In this document: in pieces, positions 8,549 to 17,039 of the stretch
Layout: every line of letters begins with the position of its first letter
How positions within the stretch are numbered: the first letter of the stretch is position 1
DNA from: Nocardiopsis sp. TSRI0078
GTDB taxonomy: Bacteria > Actinomycetota > Actinomycetes > Streptosporangiales > Streptosporangiaceae
Assembly (NCBI RefSeq): GCF_001905145.1
Contig: NZ_LWLB01000002.1
Coordinates: forward strand, 4,883-68,882
Reading direction: 5' to 3'
Length of the DNA: 64,000 nt
Made by a program: the position numbers and the translations under genes
Notes under the pieces: generated by a model
Databases searched by the model: none
Seen by the model: the letters and a program-made list of their open reading frames with translations, nothing else
Told to the model about the DNA's origin: nothing

Positions 8549-9120
8549 CGGGGTGCTCCTGGGTGGTCGTTGGGTGTGAGGAGTCGGTGCAGGACGGGTT
8601 CGACGGTGGGGGCGGTCAGGTCGGGGTCCAGTGCGCGGTGGAGCATGATGCCGTCCAGGGCGGCGGCCAGGGTGGCGGCGGTGGCGTGGGGGTCGGGGAC
8701 GTTCGCGGTGGTGAGCCAGGTGGTCAGGTGTTGGCGTAGCTGGTCCAGGACCTGGGTGATGGCCTGGCGCAGGTTCGGGTCGCGGGTGGCGGCCAGGTAG
8801 GTCTCGGTGACCAGGCGTGAGGCGGGGTCGTCGCCGGGGTAGCGGTCCAGGTCGTCCAGGATCAGGGCGAGTCCTTCGCGGGGTGTGGTGCCCTGCAGGT
8901 GTGTGGTGGCTTCTTCGGCGATGGTGCGCAGGGTCTGGGCGGCGGCTTCGGTGAGCAGGGCCTGCAGGGAGGTGAAGTGGTAGTGCACCAGGCCGGGGCC
9001 GACTCCGGCGCGTTGGGCCAGGGTGCGGGTGCTGACCGCTGACCATCCGCGTTCGCTGATGAGTTCGGCGGCTGCCTGGAGCAGGCGTTCGCGTACGTGT
9101 GTGCCTTGTGTGTTCGTCAC
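8545..9120 (-). CDS. TetR-family transcriptional regulator
   Basis: 191 residues from GTG 9120, with AAAGG a few bases upstream. N-terminal helix-turn-helix: RERLLQAAAELISERGWSAVSTRTLAQRAGVGPGLVHYHF (residues about 10-50), the classic TetR DNA-binding unit; the rest is an all-helical ligand/dimer domain. Its stop overlaps the start of the FAD monooxygenase gene by ATGA, so it probably represses its own small operon and is relieved by the enzyme's substrate. The short intergenic region towards the MerR gene holds two small palindromes that could be its operator. Confidence 0.9.
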   Translation of the reverse strand: MTNTQGTHVRERLLQAAAELISERGWSAVSTRTLAQRAGVGPGLVHYHFTSLQALLTEAAAQTLRTIAEEATTHLQGTTPREGLALILDDLDRYPGDDPASRLVTETYLAATRDPNLRQAITQVLDQLRQHLTTWLTTANVPDPHATAATLAAALDGIMLHRALDPDLTAPTVEPVLHRLLTPNDHPGAPR

Positions 9121-9140
9121 CGTGCCACCTTTTGGTCATC

Positions 9141-9194
9141 TGCCCTGGGCACTTGCCTTGGTCGTTCGCCCAATTATGAGCATGGCACAGTGCC
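9141..9194. promoter_or_regulatory. Candidate TetR operator/promoter region
   Basis: Two short perfect palindromes, TGCCCTGGGCA (9141-9151) and GGCACAGTGCC (9184-9194), lie just upstream of the TetR-monooxygenase operon. Between them, read on the - strand, is CATAAT (9178-9173), a good -10 match. A plausible autoregulated promoter; no clear -35 was found. Confidence 0.4.
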
Positions 9195-9291
9195 TCCGGG
9201 CGGGGCAAGGGTCCCGGCCCGGCGGTGGTGGGTTCCGTGGTCCTCGCCCTCGTGGGTGCGGGGCGGGCGGGTCTTGCGTCTCATGTGGCTT

Positions 9292-9310
9292 GAGGCTCCA
9301 CAGTGGCCTC
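9292..9310 (+). promoter_or_regulatory. MerR-type dyad immediately before the start codon
   Basis: GAGGC (9292-9296) and GCCTC (9306-9310) form an inverted repeat, within TTGAGGCTCC, directly abutting the ATG at 9311. MerR proteins usually bind dyads of this size and autoregulate, so this may be the self-operator. Its position at the start codon would imply an almost leaderless transcript or a block on elongation. Confidence 0.4.
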
Positions 9311-10327
9311 ATGAACGACCGCGAGCTGTACCCCATCGGAGACGCCGCCCGCCGCAGCGGCCTGAGCGTCAGCGCCGTCCGGTTCTACGCCGACGTCGGA
9401 GTCGTCGATCCCACCGGCCTGACCGCGGCGGGGCACCGGCTGTACGACATCGACGCCATCGCCCGCCTGGAACTGGTGCGCACCCTGCGCGAGCTGGACA
9501 CCGACCTGGAGGGGATTCGCCGCATGCTCGAGGGCGGTATGGCCCTGCACGACCTGCTCACCACGCACCTGGAGGTCGTCGAGCGCCAGGAGCGCACGCT
9601 GCGGGCCCGGCGTGCGGTGCTCAGGGCCCTGATCAGACAGGGCGGCACGATCGCGCGCGCGGACCTGATGCACCGACTCGTCTCGATGGCCGACGAGGAG
9701 CGCGAGCGGATCGTCGACGACTTCTGGAACGACGTCAGCGACGGCCTGGACGTTCCCGAGGGCTTCGTCGACCGGTTGCGGACGATGCGCCCGGTCCTGC
9801 CCGAGGACCCCACCGCCGCTCAGCTCGAGGCCTGGATCGAGCTGGCCGGGTTGGTGCGGGGTCCGGCGTTTCGCGCCGCGGTCCGCACCTACCTGCACCG
9901 GACCTACTCAACCGATGTGGGGCGAAGCGTGGCCAGCGCGCCGTTCCAGGACTTCGTGCACGGCAGCGGGGCCTCGCTCATGGAGGACCTCCTCGCCGCC
10001 CACCGCGCCGGTGAGTCCCCCCGGTCCCCGCGGGTGCAAGAGGCCGTCACGCGCTTCATGGAAGCGGCCGCGGCGCTGTCCGACGCGCCTTTCACCCCAC
10101 AGGTCCGAGACCGGATGGCCGACGGGTACCGGCGGATCCCCGACCTGCTGCGCCGCATCGCCGAGGAGGACGCCGCCTGTGAGGGCCCCGTCTACGACGA
10201 CACCCACGGCCGGTACCTGTCCCTGGTGGCGGTGGTCAACGGGACCGCGCCCGAAGGGAACGGACAGGATCCGATCCCCTACGTCTGGATCGCCGAGGCC
10301 ATGGGCGCCCCGGTCGCCGGCTCCTGA
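9311..10327 (+). CDS. MerR-family transcriptional regulator
   Basis: 338 residues from ATG 9311. N-terminal MerR winged helix: LYPIGDAARRSGLSVSAVRFYADVGVVDPTG (about residues 5-36), RLYDIDAIARLELVRTLRELD, then a coiled-coil helix VERQERTLRARRAVLRALI. The remaining about 220 residues are helical and have no domain I recognise; this long C-terminal part is typical of actinobacterial MerR regulators that bind organic ligands. Codon use here is balanced on both strands, unlike the strongly G-rich neighbour region to the left. No linked target gene is obvious other than itself. Confidence 0.85.
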   Translation: MNDRELYPIGDAARRSGLSVSAVRFYADVGVVDPTGLTAAGHRLYDIDAIARLELVRTLRELDTDLEGIRRMLEGGMALHDLLTTHLEVVERQERTLRARRAVLRALIRQGGTIARADLMHRLVSMADEERERIVDDFWNDVSDGLDVPEGFVDRLRTMRPVLPEDPTAAQLEAWIELAGLVRGPAFRAAVRTYLHRTYSTDVGRSVASAPFQDFVHGSGASLMEDLLAAHRAGESPRSPRVQEAVTRFMEAAAALSDAPFTPQVRDRMADGYRRIPDLLRRIAEEDAACEGPVYDDTHGRYLSLVAVVNGTAPEGNGQDPIPYVWIAEAMGAPVAGS

Positions 10328-10442
10328 GCTCCTCGCCGCCGCGGGACCTGCCTTCGTCCCGCGTCGGTGGCGCACGTCCCCGTCTGCGGGGCGCGGGCCG
10401 GGTGTGGTGCTTCGCGAAGGTCGCCGCAACCCGGGGGAAGGG

Positions 10443-10481
10443 GGGAGGGTGTGAGGTCCCCCGTGGTCCTCACACCCTCCC
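10443..10481. terminator. Strong hairpin terminator between MerR and hsp20
   Basis: Perfect 14-bp stem, GGGAGGGTGTGAGG (10443-10456) with CCTCACACCCTCCC (10468-10481), 11-base loop. It sits between two convergent genes and can serve both. There is no T-tract, as usual in high-GC actinobacteria. Confidence 0.8.
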
Positions 10482-10496
10482 AGGGCCCGCGTCGCC

Positions 10497-10877
10497 TCAG
10501 GCGGCGCCGCCTTGGTCGATGAGGACCTTGCGCGGCCTGGCCTGGTCCGCTACCGGGACGCGCAGGCTCAGGACGCCGTCGGTGTAGTCGGCGCTGATGT
10601 TGTCCGCGTCCAGGTTCTGGCCCAGGCGTAGCCGGCGGGTGACGGTGCCGGTGGGCCGCTCGGCGACCAGGACGCGGCCCTGCTCGTGCCTGGCGGGTCG
10701 CTGGGCGCGCACGGTGAGCACGTTGCCCTGCGCCTGCAGGTCGATGCTGTCGGCGTGGACGCCGGGCAGGTCGATGCTGACCAGGAGCGCGTCCTCGGTG
10801 CGCACCACGTCCATGGCGGCCTCATGCAAGGCCGGGGAGCGGGTGACGTTGAAGGGGATGGTGCGGGTGAGAAGCAT
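10497..10877 (-). CDS. Hsp20/alpha-crystallin small heat-shock protein
   Basis: 126 residues from ATG 10877. Alpha-crystallin domain: VVRTEDALLVSIDLPGVHADSIDLQ, NVLTVRAQR, and the closing GVLSLRVPVAD (the GxLxxxxP signature), with a short tail that lacks an obvious IXI motif. Small heat-shock proteins hold unfolded proteins in oligomers without ATP. The N-terminal arm is very short compared with typical 140-150-residue actinobacterial homologues. Regulation is visible: a HAIR operator overlaps the promoter upstream, so the gene should be repressed by HspR and induced by heat. Confidence 0.93.
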   Translation of the reverse strand: MLLTRTIPFNVTRSPALHEAAMDVVRTEDALLVSIDLPGVHADSIDLQAQGNVLTVRAQRPARHEQGRVLVAERPTGTVTRRLRLGQNLDADNISADYTDGVLSLRVPVADQARPRKVLIDQGGAA

Positions 10878-10899
10878 GTGATGACCCCGAAGAATCTTC

Positions 10900-10920
10900 C
10901 TTGATGCTGTCAGACTCAAG
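10900..10920 (-). promoter_or_regulatory. HAIR operator (HspR site) upstream of hsp20
   Basis: On the - strand the sequence is CTTGAGT-N7-CATCAAG, against the HspR-associated inverted repeat consensus CTTGAGT-N7-ACTCAAG: the left arm is perfect, the right arm has mismatches, and spacing is exact. It overlaps the end of the predicted -10 box. Confidence 0.8.
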
Positions 10921-10946
10921 TTTATTGATCGACATGGGTGCGTCAA
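10919..10946 (-). promoter_or_regulatory. hsp20 promoter
   Basis: On the - strand, TTGACG (10946-10941) is followed after 16 bases by TAAACT (10924-10919), a housekeeping-sigma type promoter. The -10 box overlaps the HAIR operator, fitting direct repression by HspR. Confidence 0.6.
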
Positions 10947-11022
10947 GGCGGTGTAGGGTACGCCACAACCGGGTTCTGGGATCATGGGGAACACACACCC
11001 GCCCGCAGGAGACGAGGTCGCC

Positions 11023-11427
11023 GTGCCCCACACCGCCGATGAGGATGCGTTCCTGGACTTTTGGCGCGAGCGCCGCCTGTGCATGCTGGCCAGCCCGCGC
11101 CCGGACGGCAGCATCCACCAGGTGCCGGTCGGGGCCACCTACGATCCCGACCGGCACCTGGTGCGGGTGATCTGCTCGGCCACCAGCTACAAGGCGCGTA
11201 ACCTGGCCGCCCACCCGGGGACCCGGGTGTCGGTGTCCCAGGTCCAGGGGCGTATGTGGTGCACCGTGGAGGGCACCGCGGCGGTGACCCGGGAGGCGGA
11301 CGCGGTGGCCGAGGCGGAGCTCCGCTACACCGAGCGCTACCGCGCCCCGCGGCCCAACGCCGACCGGGCGGTCATAGAGATCACCGTCACCCGGGTACTG
11401 GGCAACGTGCGTCCCGAGCGCGGGTGA
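11023..11427 (+). CDS. PPOX-class F420/FMN-dependent flavoprotein
   Basis: 134 residues from GTG 11023, chosen because AGGAGACGAGG lies 5-15 bases upstream; an in-frame ATG at 10984 would add 13 residues without a clear ribosome site. Split-barrel flavin-binding fold of the pyridoxamine-phosphate-oxidase-like superfamily: FWRERRLCMLASPRPDGSIHQVPVG, YKARNLAAHPGTRVSVS, VEGTAAVT. In actinobacteria this family commonly uses F420 to reduce small molecules; the exact cofactor and substrate are not determined. Divergent from hsp20. Confidence 0.85.
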   Translation: MPHTADEDAFLDFWRERRLCMLASPRPDGSIHQVPVGATYDPDRHLVRVICSATSYKARNLAAHPGTRVSVSQVQGRMWCTVEGTAAVTREADAVAEAELRYTERYRAPRPNADRAVIEITVTRVLGNVRPERG

Positions 11428-11638
11428 GAGCGCGCCCGCCGCGGCGCGGGTCAGGGCGATGGTCCCGGCGCTGGTGGCGCCCGGTGGTGAGCGGTCCCGG
11501 TCGCCAAAGCGTGCCGTCGCCTCCGGCCCCGCCCCCGCTCCAGCGGCCGGTGTGCGGCCGTGGTGGGCGGGTGGGGTCCTCGGCGCGGAGCGAAGCGCCG
11601 CGTGCGCGCCGGAAACCGGTGGGTTCTCGCCGTCGCCG

Positions 11639-12670
11639 CTACCGGAGCAGGACCTTGGCGGCCCGTTCGGCGTCGTCGAGGGTGTTGTACAGGTGGAAGG
11701 ACAGGCGGGTGCGGCCCCCGCGCTGGGTGGTGATGATCCCGGCCCGGGCCAGGCGCTCGGTGGCGTCGTCCTGGTCGAGGCTGGTGATCGCCGAGTGGGC
11801 CGGTTCCTGGCCCAGGGCGGCGCGGAAGTGGTCGGTCAGTGTGGTGTTGTGCTCGTGTACCCGTTCCAGGCCCACCTGGAGCAGTACCCGGGTGGAGGCG
11901 GCCGCGGCCAGGGCCGCGAACCAGTTGGGTGAGGTGTCGAAGGCCCGCGCGGTGGGGGCCAGGTCCATGTCGGTGGCGTACATGGCCGCGGCGGCCTGGC
12001 GTGCGGCGGACGGGCCGGCGTTGTTGGGGCGCAGCCGCTCGCGCAGGGAGGGGGCCAGGTAGGCCAGTGCCAGGCCGCGCGGGGCCATGAACCACTTGTA
12101 GGCGGAGGCGATCAGGGCGTCGAAGTCGGTGGCGCGCAGGGGCATCCATCCGGCGGCCTGGGTGGCGTCGGCCACGACCAGGGCGCCGTGGGCGCGGGCC
12201 GCGGCCACGATGTCCTCGGTGGGGGCCAGACGCCCGGTGGCGGACTGTACGGGGCTGAAGGCGACCAGGTGGGTGTGCTCGTCCACGGCCTGGGCCAGCT
12301 CGTCCAGGGGGACGGCGCGCACGGTGAGGCCGCGGTCGGCCTGGGCGTGCCAGGGGAAGACGATGGAGGCGAAGTCGCCCTGGGGGACCAGGACGCGGGC
12401 GCCGTCGGGCAGGCTGGCGGCGATGGTGCCCGCGATCTGGGCGGTGCTGGTGCCCAGGGTGAGGTCCTCGGCGGGTGCGCCCACCAGGGCGGCCAGGTTG
12501 GTGCGGGCCTGTTCCAGTTCCCTGCCCCAGGCGGCGGGGTCGCCGGTGGCGGTGCGCCATCCGTCCAGGGCCCGGGTCAGGGCCTGGTGGGCGGGGGCGG
12601 GCGGGATGCCGTACTGGGCGGTGTTGAGCCAGACGGTGTCGGTGTTCCACAGGTCGGGGATCGTGTCCAT
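11639..12670 (-). CDS. class V aminotransferase-like PLP enzyme
   Basis: 343 residues from ATG 12670. Fold-type I PLP protein: [12 protein letters not shown] at the N-terminus, [18 protein letters not shown] (phosphate-cup), [13 protein letters not shown] (PLP Asp and Gln) and [17 protein letters not shown] with the Schiff-base lysine. Related to cysteine desulfurases and kynureninase-like enzymes; reaction not assigned. It starts 12 bases after the stop of the upstream kinase-like gene on the same strand, so the two are co-transcribed and likely act on a common metabolite. Confidence 0.85.
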   Translation of the reverse strand: MDTIPDLWNTDTVWLNTAQYGIPPAPAHQALTRALDGWRTATGDPAAWGRELEQARTNLAALVGAPAEDLTLGTSTAQIAGTIAASLPDGARVLVPQGDFASIVFPWHAQADRGLTVRAVPLDELAQAVDEHTHLVAFSPVQSATGRLAPTEDIVAAARAHGALVVADATQAAGWMPLRATDFDALIASAYKWFMAPRGLALAYLAPSLRERLRPNNAGPSAARQAAAAMYATDMDLAPTARAFDTSPNWFAALAAAASTRVLLQVGLERVHEHNTTLTDHFRAALGQEPAHSAITSLDQDDATERLARAGIITTQRGGRTRLSFHLYNTLDDAERAAKVLLR

Positions 12671-12682
12671 GGCGCGAGTGTT

Positions 12683-13663
12683 TCAGGTGGTGGTGGCCAG
12701 GGCGGCGTGGAGGTTGTGTTCGGCGATGGCGAGCATGCTGTCGCGGTCGGGGAAGGGGCCGTCGAGCAGGCGCAGGGGTCCGGCGACCAGGGACAGGTGC
12801 ATGGCCAGGGCGTACAGGTCGGTGCGGGCGCCGTCCAGGGGCCGGGTGGTCAGGCGCGGGTGGTGGTGGCCAAAGCGCAGGCGCAGGAAGACGTGTTCCC
12901 ATTCGGCGTCGAAGAACATCAGTCCCTCGATGTCGATGAGGGCGGGGATGCCGTCGGTGTCGACCAGGACGTGGTCGGGGCCGAGTTCGCCGTGGATGAG
13001 GACGTGTTCGCCGCGGGGGGTGATGCGCGCGGCCAGGGTGTGCAGGGTGTGGGTGAGGCGTTGGTGGTGTGCGCGGGCGCGGGGGTCGCGTGCGGCGGCC
13101 TCGTCCAGGTCCTGCAGGGCCCGTCGCAGGATCAGGTGGTGGCAGGAGGGGGCGGTGGGGGTGACGCCGTCCAGGACGTGGGCGACCTTGCCGAAGGCGG
13201 GGGCCTGGTGTCCGTGCATGGTGCGCAGGGTGTGGGCGAGGCGGTCCAGGACGCCGGTCATGGCTTGGGGGTCGTGGTGCAGGCGTTCTTCGAGGGTGGG
13301 ACCGGGGATGTCCTCGACCACGGCCAGGGCGCCGGGGTGGTGGGTGGCGGTGGTGTCCAGGGCGTACAGGCGGGGCACGCGCACACCCAGGTCGGTCAGC
13401 CTCCGGTGGGCGGCGGTGAACAGGTGGGGGCCCGAGGCGTGGGAGAAGGGGTCGGCCGGGTCGGTGCTCTGCGCGTCGGTGGGCCAGTAGTCCTGGCTGT
13501 CGTGCCACAGGTAGGCGATGACGGTGGTGTCGGCCAGGGTGAGGCGGTAGACGCCCTTCTTGGTGCCGCCGCGCAGGCGTTGCACGGTGTGCGCGGGTCC
13601 GGGCTGGTCGAGTAGGGCGGGCACGGCACGGGCGAGGGTGTGGTGGGCGGTGGGCGCGCTCAT
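12683..13663 (-). CDS. APH-like phosphotransferase family protein
   Basis: 326 residues from ATG 13663. Aminoglycoside-phosphotransferase/choline-kinase fold: GGTKKGVYRL nucleotide loop, VVEDIPGPTLEERL hinge, catalytic-loop HGELGPDHVLVD and metal motif LIDIEGLMFFD. In the catalytic loop the usual HGD...N is HGE...H, so Asp and Asn are replaced by Glu and His; I believe this is typical of a subfamily of actinobacterial homologues and not necessarily inactivating. First gene of a two-gene operon with the aminotransferase. A drug-resistance role should not be assumed. Confidence 0.8.
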   Translation of the reverse strand: MSAPTAHHTLARAVPALLDQPGPAHTVQRLRGGTKKGVYRLTLADTTVIAYLWHDSQDYWPTDAQSTDPADPFSHASGPHLFTAAHRRLTDLGVRVPRLYALDTTATHHPGALAVVEDIPGPTLEERLHHDPQAMTGVLDRLAHTLRTMHGHQAPAFGKVAHVLDGVTPTAPSCHHLILRRALQDLDEAAARDPRARAHHQRLTHTLHTLAARITPRGEHVLIHGELGPDHVLVDTDGIPALIDIEGLMFFDAEWEHVFLRLRFGHHHPRLTTRPLDGARTDLYALAMHLSLVAGPLRLLDGPFPDRDSMLAIAEHNLHAALATTT

Positions 13664-13875
13664 GGTGTTCCCGGGGGTCGTGGTGGGGTGAGGGGGCATC
13701 CTCGCACGGCGCGGGCCCGGCGGGCCACGGGTTTGGCGGTGGGTCGTGCGGTTCCGGCCGGCCCCTGGAGAGGGGTGGGGGAGGGCGGGTCCGTCTCTGT
13801 CGCAGGTGCGCGCTAACGTGCCCGGGTCAGGAAACCACCGCCTCCGGCAGGCCCGTCGTCATGGAGGTCGCCCCG

Positions 13876-15117
13876 ATGGTTCGTCGCGGACACGGACCTC
13901 CACGGCTCTACTGGGCCTGGCTGGCCGGAACCGGAGCGACGGCGCTGGGCACCCAGATGCTGGTCTTCGGGCTCGTGTGGCACGCGGCCCTGCTCAGCCC
14001 CGGTACGGCCGCGGCGGTGCTCTCGGCGCAGGTCGTGCCCCGTGTTCTGCTGACCTTGCACGGGGGCGCGCTGAGCGACCGTGTCGGGGCCCTGCCCGTC
14101 ATGGTGGCCGCGAACGTGGTTCTGTGCGTCCTGGCGGCCGCGGGTGCCCTGGCCATGTCCGCGGTCGATCCCGGTCCGGCCGCCATGGTCGTGACCGCGC
14201 TGGCCCTGGGCACGGTCGACGCGGTCAACATTCCGGCTTCGGCGTCGGTTCCCAAACTGCTGGTCCCCTCCGCCGCCATGGGCCGTGCCATGGCGGCCCG
14301 GCAGATCGTCCTGCAGGGCGCCGTGCTGTGCGGGCCGCCGTTGGGAGGGGCCGCGATCGCCTTTCTCGGGTTGCCGGCCACCTACGGGGCCGGGGCCCTG
14401 GGCTACCTGGTGATGCTCATGGTGCTGCGCTTCGTGCGCTCTCGGGCACGGTTTCCGCCTCCCGCCGATGCGGGAAGGGGGCTGAACCGCCAGGTGGGGC
14501 AGGGGGTGAGGATCGTGTTCGGCACGCCGCTGCTGCGTGCGGTCGTGCTGCTCACCGGGGCCTTCGCCATGTTCGTCATCCCCTTCTCCCCGCTCCTGGT
14601 GCCGGTGGTCTCCACCGTGCGCGGCTGGGACGCGGTGGCCACGGGAGCGGCGGCGGGCGCTTTCGGCGCCGGTATGGCCTGCGTGACCGTCGTGGTCCTG
14701 TGGCGCGGGACCGTGTCGCGCGCCGGGTCGGCCGCCGCTTGGGGGATGGTCGCCGCCGGGGCGGGGGTCGCGGTCGCCGCGGCCGCTCCGGGGGCGACGG
14801 TCTTTTGCCTGGTGTCCTTGGTCGTGGGTCTGGGCACCGGCGTCTTCTCCACCCATGTCGGGCCCCTGTTCATGGCCGCCTGCCCACGGGAGGCGGTGGG
14901 GCGGGCCCAGGCTGTGGTGACCCTGGTCCAGTGGGTGCCGCTGTTGTGGGCCAACCCGCTGATCGGCGTATTGGCGCAGACCTGCCCGGTGACCGCTCTC
15001 CTGGCACTGTGGGGCGGCGGGGCGGGTGCGGCCGGAGCGGCGGCCCTGTGCGCGCGGACCTTCCGTACGGCGGTCCTGTCCCGGGGCGCCCGGGAAACCC
15101 AACGGGAGAGCGGTTGA
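13876..15117 (+). CDS. MFS transporter
   Basis: 413 residues from ATG 13876, chosen because GGAGG (13863-13867) lies eight bases upstream; an ATG at 13861 precedes that site. About 12 hydrophobic membrane segments; the loop between helices 2 and 3 reads GGALSDRVGALPVMV, the MFS D-R-x-G signature. Proton-coupled efflux of an unknown compound is likely for this group (MFS_3 enterobactin-exporter-like). The C-terminus is a short basic tail. Convergent with the following hydrolase. Confidence 0.85.
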   Translation: MVRRGHGPPRLYWAWLAGTGATALGTQMLVFGLVWHAALLSPGTAAAVLSAQVVPRVLLTLHGGALSDRVGALPVMVAANVVLCVLAAAGALAMSAVDPGPAAMVVTALALGTVDAVNIPASASVPKLLVPSAAMGRAMAARQIVLQGAVLCGPPLGGAAIAFLGLPATYGAGALGYLVMLMVLRFVRSRARFPPPADAGRGLNRQVGQGVRIVFGTPLLRAVVLLTGAFAMFVIPFSPLLVPVVSTVRGWDAVATGAAAGAFGAGMACVTVVVLWRGTVSRAGSAAAWGMVAAGAGVAVAAAAPGATVFCLVSLVVGLGTGVFSTHVGPLFMAACPREAVGRAQAVVTLVQWVPLLWANPLIGVLAQTCPVTALLALWGGGAGAAGAAALCARTFRTAVLSRGARETQRESG

Positions 15118-15149
15118 GGCTTCGGCCCGGCGGCGCCGGAAGGGGTGCC

Positions 15150-16334
15150 TCAGGTGTTCTCGGTGGAGAAGGGGCCGCCCGCGCCGAAGGCGAGCGCGGC
15201 GAAGCGTTCGCCGATGCGACGGTGCGCTGCGGCGTCGGGGTGGAGCTGGTCGGGCAGCGGCAGCTCGGCGAAGTCCGCCTCGCCGTAGAGGTCGCATCCG
15301 TCGAGGTAGCCCAGGTTCGGGTCCTCGGCCGCCCGCTGCCGCACGATGCGGGACAGCTCCTGGCGGATGAGGGTGAGCGTCAGCTTCCCGGCGGCGCGCT
15401 CGTCGGGGGCGCCGGTGGCCCGGAATCGGAGGCGTCCGGTGCTCAGGGCGCTGAGGTCGAAGGCTCCGGGGCCGGGGGTGTCCTCGTGGATGGGGCAGTA
15501 GAGGGGGGAGACCACCAGCAGCGGTGCGGTGGGGTGCCCCTCGCGGAGGGTGTCGAGGAAGCCGTGCACGGCCGGGCCGAAGGCGCGCAGGCGCATCAGG
15601 TCGGTGTTGACCAGGTTGATGCCGATCTTGACGCTGATCAGGTCGGCGGGGGTGTCGCGCATGGCGCGGGCGGTGAAGGGGTCGAGCAGGGCGCTGCCGC
15701 CCAGGCCGAGGTTGACCAGTTCCACGCCGCCCCGGGAGGCGGCCAGTGCGGGCCAGGTGGTGGTGGGGCTCGCGGCGTCGGAGCCGTGGCTGATCGAACT
15801 GCCGTGGTGCAGCCACACCCTGCGCTCTGCCGGTGGTGCGGCCTGGACGGGGGCGTCGGTGCGCAGGGCCACCAGTTCGGTGGTCTCGTTGTGCGGGAGC
15901 CAGATCTCGACGTCCTTGACGCGGTCGGCCAGGCCGGTGAACCGTGCGGTGCCCACGGGGCCGGGCCGGTTCTGGGCGGTTGCGGTGCTCATGTCGATGG
16001 TCACGGTGTTGCCGCCGCTCACACTGGCCTGGTCGGTCAGGCGGCCGTCCACGAGCAGGTCGTACACGCCGTCCGGGCGGGGCGGGGCGCCCTGGTAGAC
16101 CCTCTTGGTGGGCAGTGTGTCCAGTTCCACGGTGGTGGCCCGGGTGCGAAAGGCCAACCGTACGCCGGAGGGCTGGGACTCGGCCATGGCCAGCTGCGGG
16201 TCGGCGCACTGTGCGCGGGCCCGGGCGGGCAGGCGGTGGGGCAGCACGCCGTGTTCGGTGTGCTCCAGGTCCAGGGCGCCGCGTAGCAGGTCCGGGGTGA
16301 TGGGCGTGGTGGTCCAGTGGTGCGGGGTGTGCAT
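15150..16334 (-). CDS. SGNH/GDSL-family hydrolase
   Basis: 394 residues from ATG 16334. The first about 165 residues form a beta-rich domain (VRLAFRTRATTVELDTL, YDLLVDGRL) like the N-domain of carbohydrate esterase family proteins; the rest is an SGNH hydrolase: WLHHGSSISHGSDA (nucleophile Ser in block I), LVNLGLGGSALLDP (block II Gly), IGINLVN (block III Asn) and LPDQLHPDAAAHRRIG (block V Asp and His). No signal peptide. Probably a cytosolic deacylase of a sugar ester; substrate unknown. Upstream on the same strand lies a TetR gene, reading away from a shared region. Confidence 0.85.
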   Translation of the reverse strand: MHTPHHWTTTPITPDLLRGALDLEHTEHGVLPHRLPARARAQCADPQLAMAESQPSGVRLAFRTRATTVELDTLPTKRVYQGAPPRPDGVYDLLVDGRLTDQASVSGGNTVTIDMSTATAQNRPGPVGTARFTGLADRVKDVEIWLPHNETTELVALRTDAPVQAAPPAERRVWLHHGSSISHGSDAASPTTTWPALAASRGGVELVNLGLGGSALLDPFTARAMRDTPADLISVKIGINLVNTDLMRLRAFGPAVHGFLDTLREGHPTAPLLVVSPLYCPIHEDTPGPGAFDLSALSTGRLRFRATGAPDERAAGKLTLTLIRQELSRIVRQRAAEDPNLGYLDGCDLYGEADFAELPLPDQLHPDAAAHRRIGERFAALAFGAGGPFSTENT

Positions 16335-16416
16335 GTTCAGCCTGTGGGTCGGAGTGTGCGGGGTGCTTGCGGTGCGCTGGTCGGGTGCGTGTGGTCGGGG
16401 TGGGTGCGGGGTGTGT

Positions 16417-16986
16417 TCAGGGCTCGGGCCAGTTCCGCAGCAGGGCGTCCAGGGCGTCCATGGTCCGTGACCAGGTCTGTTGGGTGTCAGGGGCGCTGTG
16501 GCTGAACCCTCCGCCCATCTCCAGGCTCACGTAGCCGTGGAAGACGCTGCCCAGCAGCCGGACCGCGTGGGTCTGGTCCGGTTCGGTCAGGTCGTAGCCG
16601 CGCAGGATCGCCCGTGTCATCTGGGCGTGCCTGACGCCGGCGCTGGCGGCGGCCGTGGCGGGGTCGAGTCTGAACTGGGTCGCGGCATAGCGGCCGGGGT
16701 GTTCGCGGGCGTAGTCGCGGTAGACGTCGGCCAGGGCGGTCAGGGCGTCCTTGCCGGCCCGGCCGGCCAGGGCGTCGGCGGCCCGGTCGGCGAGTTCCTC
16801 CAGGGCCAGCAGGGCGATCCGGGTCTTGAGGTCGTGGGAGTTCCTCAGGTGTGAGTACAGGCTCGCGACCTTGACGTCGAATCGTCGTGCCAGCGCCGAG
16901 ACGGTCACGTGGTCGAAGCCGACCTCGTCGGCCAGTTCCGCTCCCGCCCTGGTGAGGCGCTGCGGTGTCAGTCCTGCGCGTGCCAT
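16417..16986 (-). CDS. TetR-family transcriptional regulator (TetR_C_33-like)
   Basis: 189 residues from ATG 16986; GGAGG six bases upstream supports this start over an in-frame one at 17016. HTH: LTRAGAELADEVGFDHVTVSALARRFDVKVASLYSHLRNSHDLKT (about residues 8-52). C-terminal helical domain includes YREHPGRYAATQF-like and GYVSLEMGGGF segments typical of this actinobacterial TetR subgroup. A perfect CCTAA-N5-TTAGG palindrome in the AT-rich upstream stretch is a likely autoregulatory operator. Targets may include the downstream SGNH hydrolase (same strand, 83-base gap). Confidence 0.88.
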   Translation of the reverse strand: MARAGLTPQRLTRAGAELADEVGFDHVTVSALARRFDVKVASLYSHLRNSHDLKTRIALLALEELADRAADALAGRAGKDALTALADVYRDYAREHPGRYAATQFRLDPATAAASAGVRHAQMTRAILRGYDLTEPDQTHAVRLLGSVFHGYVSLEMGGGFSHSAPDTQQTWSRTMDALDALLRNWPEP

Positions 16987-17024
16987 ACCCTTCCTCCCGT
17001 ATGCCTTCAACGACATTACATTTT

Positions 17025-17039
17025 CCTAATAGGTTTAGG
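17025..17039. promoter_or_regulatory. Palindromic operator candidate upstream of tetR
   Basis: CCTAATAGGTTTAGG: perfect arms CCTAA and TTAGG around a 5-base centre, in an AT-rich stretch 38 bases upstream of the TetR start codon. Size and position fit a TetR operator. The rest of the gap to 17448 shows no gene. Confidence 0.5.

Noticed and set aside
11451..13508. Long - strand frame of about 685 codons
   Set aside because: Shadow of the aminotransferase and kinase genes in another phase; composition is Arg/Pro/His-rich.
12683..13663. Aminoglycoside resistance gene
   Set aside because: Only the general kinase fold is supported; the catalytic loop is non-canonical and the gene is paired with a metabolic aminotransferase.
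13746..16286. Large overlapping frames on both strands
   Set aside because: Antisense or out-of-phase shadows of the MFS and SGNH genes.
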